Origin: Arachis hypogaea
Lineage: Eukaryota > Streptophyta > Magnoliopsida > Fabales > Fabaceae
Assembly: GCF_003086295.3 (NCBI RefSeq)
Contig: NC_092048.1
Coordinates: 112,174,276-112,238,275, forward strand
Direction of reading: 5' to 3'
DNA: 64,000 nt
Positions 59,014 through 64,000 of the stretch are shown piece by piece; position 1 is the stretch's first letter; the number at the start of each line of letters is the position of its first letter. A model generated the notes under the pieces. The model made no database searches and had not been told where the DNA came from. It was given only the letters and a program-made list of their open reading frames with translations. The translations under genes were made by a program, and so were the position numbers.

Positions 59014-59996
59014 AATGGAGAAAGGGATATGATGTAAAATAGAGAAAATATTATTTATGTTTTTGTTTTTTATTTATTTATTTATTTATTTATTTATTTC
59101 GAAAATAAATCAAAATAAAATAAATAAAAATTGAGTGAAGATTTTCGAAAAACTGAGGAGAGAGAAAGTGGTTAGGAAATTTTGAAAAGGATATGATGAT
59201 TTTTTTTTTTTTGAAAAAAGGTTTTAAATTTAAAAAAAAATCTGAATTTTTGAAATAGATTTCGAAAATTTGTTTTTAAAACAGAGAGAAAAGATATTTT
59301 TGAATTTAAAGAGGAGAGAGAAAAACAATAAGATAGCACAAGATTTAAAATTTTTAGATCTAATGCTCCTTGTTTTTGAAAATTTTGGAGGGAAAACACC
59401 AAGGAACACCAAACTGAAAAATTTTAAGATCAAGACACAAGGAAAACTCAAGAACACTTTGAAGACTCACAAGAACACAAGAACATGAAGAAAGAACACC
59501 AAACTTAAAATTTTTAGAAAACCAAACCAAAATTTTCGAAAACCAAAGGAAAATCAACAAGAAAACACCAAACTTAAAGTTTGGCACACAATTTAATATA
59601 GAAATTATTATTTATGAAAAAGGTTTTGAAAAGAATATAAAAGATTCTAACCCAATTACCAAGAACACAGATTAACGCTCTAGCCAAATGAGTTATGAAT
59701 GTAACGCTTGTTTTGAAGAAGTAAAATTTTTTTTTTTTTGAAGAAATCAACAAGAAAACACCAAACTTAAAGTTTGGCACAGGATTTAATAGAAAAAATT
59801 AATTTTGAAAAAGATTTTAAAAAATATGATAGCCAATTACCATGAACATAAACACCACGTTCTAACTAATTGAGCTATAAATTTAAAGTGTTTTAACAAG
59901 GGATAAATAATAAAAGACTCTAAACCAAACAAAAGAAAAAAAAATTTTCCTAATCTAAGCAACAAAATAAACCGTTAGTTGTCCAAACACGAACAA
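59014..59996 (-). other. A/T-rich leader of the young Athila-type element
   Basis: Non-coding. Contains two similar tRNA-like 5' halves (59645-59700 and 59828-59884), two copies of an AACACCAAACTTAAAGTTTGG motif with a self-complementary core, and an (ATTT)n run near 59072. Confidence 0.65.
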
Positions 59997-60014
59997 TCCC
60001 CGGCAACGGCGCCA
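59997..60014 (-). other. Primer binding site for tRNA-Asp
   Basis: Minus strand TGGCGCCGTTGCCGGGGA, six bases inside the LTR end; identical to the Tat element's primer site. Confidence 0.88.
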
Positions 60015-60020
60015 AAAACT

Positions 60021-61459
60021 TGGTGCACGAATTGTGAATCACACTTTTCACAACGCGTACCACTAACCAGCAAGTGCACTGGGTCGTCCAAGTAATACCT
60101 CACGTGAGTAAGGGTCGAATCCCACGGAGATTGTTGGTTTGAAGCAATCTATGGTTATCTTGTAAATCTTAGTCAGGAAGTCAATTATGTTTATCAGTTG
60201 AATTGTGAATAACCAAGAGAGCATAAATTAAAGGTTACTTGTTGTGCAGTAATGGAGAATATGTTGGAGTTTTGAAGATGCTTTGTCTTCTGAATCTCTG
60301 CTTTCCTCTGTCTTCTGATTCACACACGCACGTCCTCCTATGGCAAGCTGTGTGTTGGTGGATCACCGTTGTCAATGGCTACCTTCCATCCTTCCAGTGA
60401 AAACTACGCTCACGCGCTCTGTCACAGCACGGCTAATCACCGGTTGGTTCTCGATCCGGTTGGAATAGGATTTACTATCCTTTTGCATCTGTCACTAAGG
60501 CCCAGCCTTCAGGAGTTTGAAGCTCGTCACAGTCATTCAATCCTTGAATCCTACTCGGAATACCACAGACAAGGTTTAGACTTTCCGGATTCTCATGAAT
60601 GCTGCCATCAGTTCTAGCTTATACCACGGAGATTCTGATTAAGGAATCTAAGAGATACTCATTCAATCGTATATAGAACGGAGGTGGTTGTCAGGCACAC
60701 GTTCATGATTTGAGGAAGGTGATGAATGTCACAGATCATCACCTCCATCACAGTTAAGCGCGAATGAACATCTTAGATAGGAACAAGCGTGTTTGAATGG
60801 AAAACAAAAATACTTGCATTAATTCATCGAGACACAGCAGAGCTCCTCACCCCCAACAATGGGGTTTAGAGACTCATGCCGTCAGAGAATACAAAGTTTA
60901 GATCTGAAATGTCATGAGATACAAAATAAGTCTCTAAAAGTTGTTTAAATACTAAACTAGTAGCCTAGGGTTACAAAATATGAGTGGATTATGATGGATG
61001 ATGCAGAGATCCACTTCTGGGGCCCACTTGGTGTGTGCTGGGGCTGAGATTTGAGTGAGTCACGTACAGAGGCCATTTGTGGAGTTGAACGCCAGTTTTT
61101 GTGCCAGTTTGGGCGTTCAACTCCAGCTTTTGATCCTTTTCTGGCGCTGGACGCCAGAATTGGGCAGAGAACTGGCGTTGAACGCCAGTTTACGTCGTCT
61201 TTTCTTGTGCAAAGTATGGACTATTATATATTGCTGGAAAGCCCTGGATGTCTACTTTCCAAAGCAATTGGAAGCATGCCATTTCGAGTTCTGTAGTTCC
61301 AGAAAATCCACTTTGAGTGCAGGGAGGTCAGAATCCAACAGCATCAGCTGTCCTTTTTCAGCCTGAATCAGATTTTTGCTCAGCTCCTTCAATTTCAGCC
61401 AGAAAAATACCTGAAATTACAGAAAAACACACAACTCATAGTAAAGTCCAGAAATATGA
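60021..61459 (-). mobile_element. 5' LTR of the young Athila-type element (right copy, truncated)
   Basis: Palindrome motifs at 61081, 61112, 61143 and 61174. Sequence identity with the left copy ends at about 61459, before the LTR's own start; unrelated sequence follows. Confidence 0.87.
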
Positions 61460-61462
61460 ATT

Positions 61463-61618
61463 CATGCAATTGAAGTGGTCCGGCTTCAATCAAACATTGA
61501 CTTTAGAAAATTCCATGGGTAATATTCCAGCTGATGAACCTTACCTGAGAATTTCTGGTGCTCCTACTGTGCTAGTCACATGAAAGTAATTGAGTTAGGT
61601 GAAGGTTGAATCTCAATG
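61463..61618 (+). other. Unidentified flank with an exon-like frame
   Basis: A plus-strand frame of about 40 codons (LKWSGFNQ, GNIPADEPYLRISGAP) ends in TGA near 61581. It looks like the end of a protein but I do not recognise the family, and no splice acceptor is visible because the LTR truncation cuts it. Confidence 0.25.
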
Positions 61619-61623
61619 GTGGC

Positions 61624-63139
61624 TGATAAACCATTATTTTATGATTTATATTGTGTTTAATTGAGTGGTTTTATCAAGTCTTTCACCCACTTATTCATAT
61701 GATTTGCATGTATTCACAATTCCTTCCTAAAATTGTTCTATGATTGAAAACTTGCTTCCTAAAGATCTTTTAATTGAATATTTTTTATTCTCCTTTATAC
61801 CATTCGATGCCGTGATCTGTGTGTTAAGTGTTTCAGGCTTCATAGGGCAGGAATGGCTTAGAGAATGGAGAGGAAGCTTGCAAAGATGGAAGGAACACAA
61901 AAAATTGAGGAGATGACCAGCGAGAAGTGACGCGGATGCATGGCTCACGCGACCGCGCGAAATAGAGAAAATCGCAGTGACGCGCTCGCGTGCCTGACGC
62001 GAACGCGCGGATTGGAAGCTGCATGAGTGACGCGAATGCGTGGACGACGCGAATGCGTGGACGACGCGCACGCGTGGCACGGAAAACGCTGAGTGACACG
62101 AACGCGTGGACGACGTAGTCGCGTGGCGTGCGCGATCTGCAGAATTTGCAGAATTCGCTGGGGGCGATTTTAGGCCATGATTTGACCCAGTTTTCGGCCC
62201 AGAAAAGCAGATTAGAGCCAGGAAACATACAGAGACCAGGGGACGACATTCATTCCGTATAATTTTTAGTTTTAGATCTGACTTTACTCCTCCTCTAGGT
62301 TTTCTCTCTACACATTCATAGTTCTTAGGATTTTGTTTTCATTGCTTTTTGGATTAGGATATTGAGAAGTGTTATTACCTCCGCAAGACTTCATCAATTA
62401 TAGTTTGTTTTCCTTACTTGTCACTTACTCTTTCATATCCTTAATTTGTTCAGAATTACTATTGGATTATTTTTAGAATTTATTAATACAAGAACTATTT
62501 TTATTTTTAATTGGTCTTTTTGATTATTATTTATCATGTCTTCCTTTACTTCTCTTTCTTATTTTGTGAAGTTTACAATCATAATGAGCGAGTAGTTCTC
62601 TAACTTGATTGGGAATTGATTGAGAGGAGAACCCTGAGTTGGAATGCTCAAGAGTAAAATTGTAATTAGGTTTATTGTTGGATAGCTCTCTAGTCACTGA
62701 CACTAATCCTTCCCAAGGGAGAGGATTAGAACTTGTGAATAGAAGCAGACTTCCAACTTGCTTGACTTTCCTCTACCTAGTAAAGGGTAACTAAGCAGAA
62801 CAACCTTCAATTATCAATTAATCTTGGGAGGACTCCAACAAGGATAGAACTTCCGATTAATCTACTCCCGGTCAAGATTTTTCTTTAAATTACATAAATT
62901 CTCTGATTTAATTTCCTGTTTATCAAACTCAAAACCATTTTGGAAAACATCTGATTAATAAAATAGTACATCTTTCTGCAACTCGTTGGGAGACGACCTG
63001 GGATTCATACTCCCAGTATTTTAATTCTAATTTTGTGACAACCCTTCTAAATTGATAAGCGAATTTTTGTTGGTTAAGAACTGTACTTGCAACGTATCTC
63101 TTATATTAATTTCTTAATCCGCCAATTTCTGCCACGTCA
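61624..63139 (+). mobile_element. Solo LTR, 1,516 bp
   Basis: TGATAAACCA...CACGTCA with perfect 5-base duplication GTGGC at 61619-61623 and 63140-63144. A GACGCGNNNGCGTGG motif array (61927-62127) lies 131 bases upstream of TATAATTT (62258). The U5 side contains TTGGGAGACGACCTGGGATT, common in legume LTRs. Confidence 0.88.
61927..62127 (+). repeat. GACGCGAANGCGTGG motif array
   Basis: Nine copies near 61927, 61945, 61979, 61995, 62028, 62045, 62061, 62094 and 62111: steps of 16-18 within groups and about 33 between groups, so pairs recur about every 50 bases. Most copies are near-palindromes rich in CpG. Confidence 0.85.
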
Positions 63140-63144
63140 GTGGC

Positions 63145-63520
63145 ATTTGGAAAATATTTTGAATTGAGTCCTTGTAGTAGAAATTCATAATTTAATGTAC
63201 CAAGTTATGTAGTAGAAACTCTGTTTTGTGTTGTAAATGGTTTGGTCTAATTTGACCAAGGTCAATTTACGTGTATGAGGCATAATCTTTGCACTATTAT
63301 CATGAGTGCCAACAGATACCAGAAAAAATAAAGCAAAGAAGCTTTTGCAAAAGGGGTTTTAACATGTTTTGCTTGATACATGTGTCAATGACTAATTCAA
63401 ATTTTCAAAACTTAATAGTTAATCAAAATTAAAAAAAAAAACTATAAAATTCATATTTTTATTTCTTTCATTAAAATTTACTTTATTGATTAATTATTCG
63501 TTAATTTTACGGGGATTACA
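63145..63520 (-). mobile_element. Probable 3' LTR start of the Tekay-like element
   Basis: Minus strand TGTAATCCCCGTAAAATT begins at 63520, right after the pol end and a weak purine tract. How far it extends is unclear; the solo LTR at 61624 may sit inside it. Confidence 0.4.
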
Positions 63521-63544
63521 TGCTATCCACCTAATTAAGAATTT

Positions 63545-64000
63545 TGTCCTCAAAATTCAGATTCAGTTACCTGAAAAGAAGTGTGGGTAGTCATTCCGCA
63601 TATCTGATTCTAGTTTCCAAGTATGTTCCCCAATTACAGCTCCACTCTCAGCATCCTCTGTTAACGAAAGTCCTCCTTTGCGTAGTCACTTAGCACTGGT
63701 ATCATATTATCAATTCTAACCGAAGTTACTTGAAGCGTTAGATCCTCTCTCAGTTGCACTGGTTCAGGTTCTAATACGTGATTGGCATCAGAAGTGTACT
63801 CTTGAAACTGTGAGACATGAAATACGTAATTGGTACGACTATCAATTTGGGAATTAATACTAAGATGTTTGATGCTCCAGTTTTTGATCAACATAGAGGG
63901 TTTTAGCGCACCGTGAAACCCCACTTTCTTTCTGATGTATAGTCTTGTCAATATCTCTGATAAATAGTTTGTTCCGATGAATGGAATGGACTTGGTCAAT
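63545..64000 (-). pseudogene. C-terminal end of Tekay-like pol
   Basis: Minus-strand frames encode the end of a chromovirus polyprotein: YVFHVSQFQEYTSDANHV, EPVQLREDLTLQV, then after a break near 63655 a chromodomain-like tail GEHTWKLESDMRNDYPHFFS and a terminal stop near 63545. Stops and at least one frameshift mark it as broken. It continues past the right edge. Confidence 0.78.

Larger units (their letters stand above)
50390..61459 (-). mobile_element. Young Athila-type element, minus strand
   Basis: Two LTR copies (50390-51863 and 60021-61459) differ at about 13 of 1,437 positions by hand count (about 0.9%). Minus-strand order: LTR, tRNA-Asp primer site, A-rich leader, gag, protease, reverse transcriptase, RNase H, integrase, conserved block, palindrome array, deleted env-position ORF, 3' region, LTR. 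Both LTRs lack the first 75-90 bases of the family's usual LTR start. No target duplication can be checked because the right end is truncated. Confidence 0.88.

Noticed and set aside
60369..61366. Frames shared by both LTR copies (also at 50738-51735)
   Set aside because: Identical because the LTRs are identical; no protein family and the frames end in the palindrome array.

Overview
This is nuclear DNA of a flowering plant. Spliced genes have GT-AG introns, most of the sequence is LTR retrotransposons and Mutator-like DNA transposons, and the host genes match dicot families. The style of the LTRs (TGATGAGCGG...GTGCACCA ends, GGCGTTNAACGCC motifs) suggests a legume, most likely Arachis (peanut); that is inference, because no search was possible.

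Layout. 1-5742: 3' part of an Athila-type Ty3/gypsy element (broken protease region, palindrome array, internal TATA box, broken ORF in the env position, 3' LTR). 5743-7789: 3' half of a Ku80 (DNA repair) gene, intron-containing and broken, abutting that LTR. 7922-13737: start of a minus-strand Tekay-like element (gag start, decayed primer site, about 3.1 kb LTR) whose gag is split by a solo LTR (8037-10341, TSD TATTC). 13738-14180: antisense Athila protease remnant. 14765-18744: deleted Mutator-like element (MULE1, 10 bp TSD). 20963-32335: complete but mutated Tat-lineage element with dual RNase H and an antisense intron-containing gene; its 3' LTR holds a nested solo LTR (30450-32253, TSD CCCTC).

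33700-44707 is the host gene island: a YODA-type MAPKKK gene (+ strand, 11 coding exons, 892 codons) and, tail to tail with it, a TIC32-like short-chain dehydrogenase gene (- strand, 8 exons, 315 codons). A 1.15 kb non-autonomous MULE lies in intron 6 of the dehydrogenase and a 5.2 kb MULE (MULE2, 44708-49937) sits 157 bp upstream of its start codon. 50390-61459 is a young minus-strand Athila-type element (LTRs about 0.9% different by hand count). 61624-63139 is another solo LTR (TSD GTGGC), and 63520-64000 the end of a minus-strand Tekay-like pol with its LTR start.

Two patterns stand out. First, the LTR families carry arrays of short palindromic motifs with fixed spacing (exactly 31 bp in the GGCGTTNAACGCC family) placed about 117-134 bp upstream of the LTR TATA box, although motif sequences differ between families. 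Second, both large MULEs carry a transposase and, tail to tail with it, a second gene for a GRF zinc-finger protein with a C-terminal membrane segment, the same topology as mudrA/mudrB of maize MuDR.
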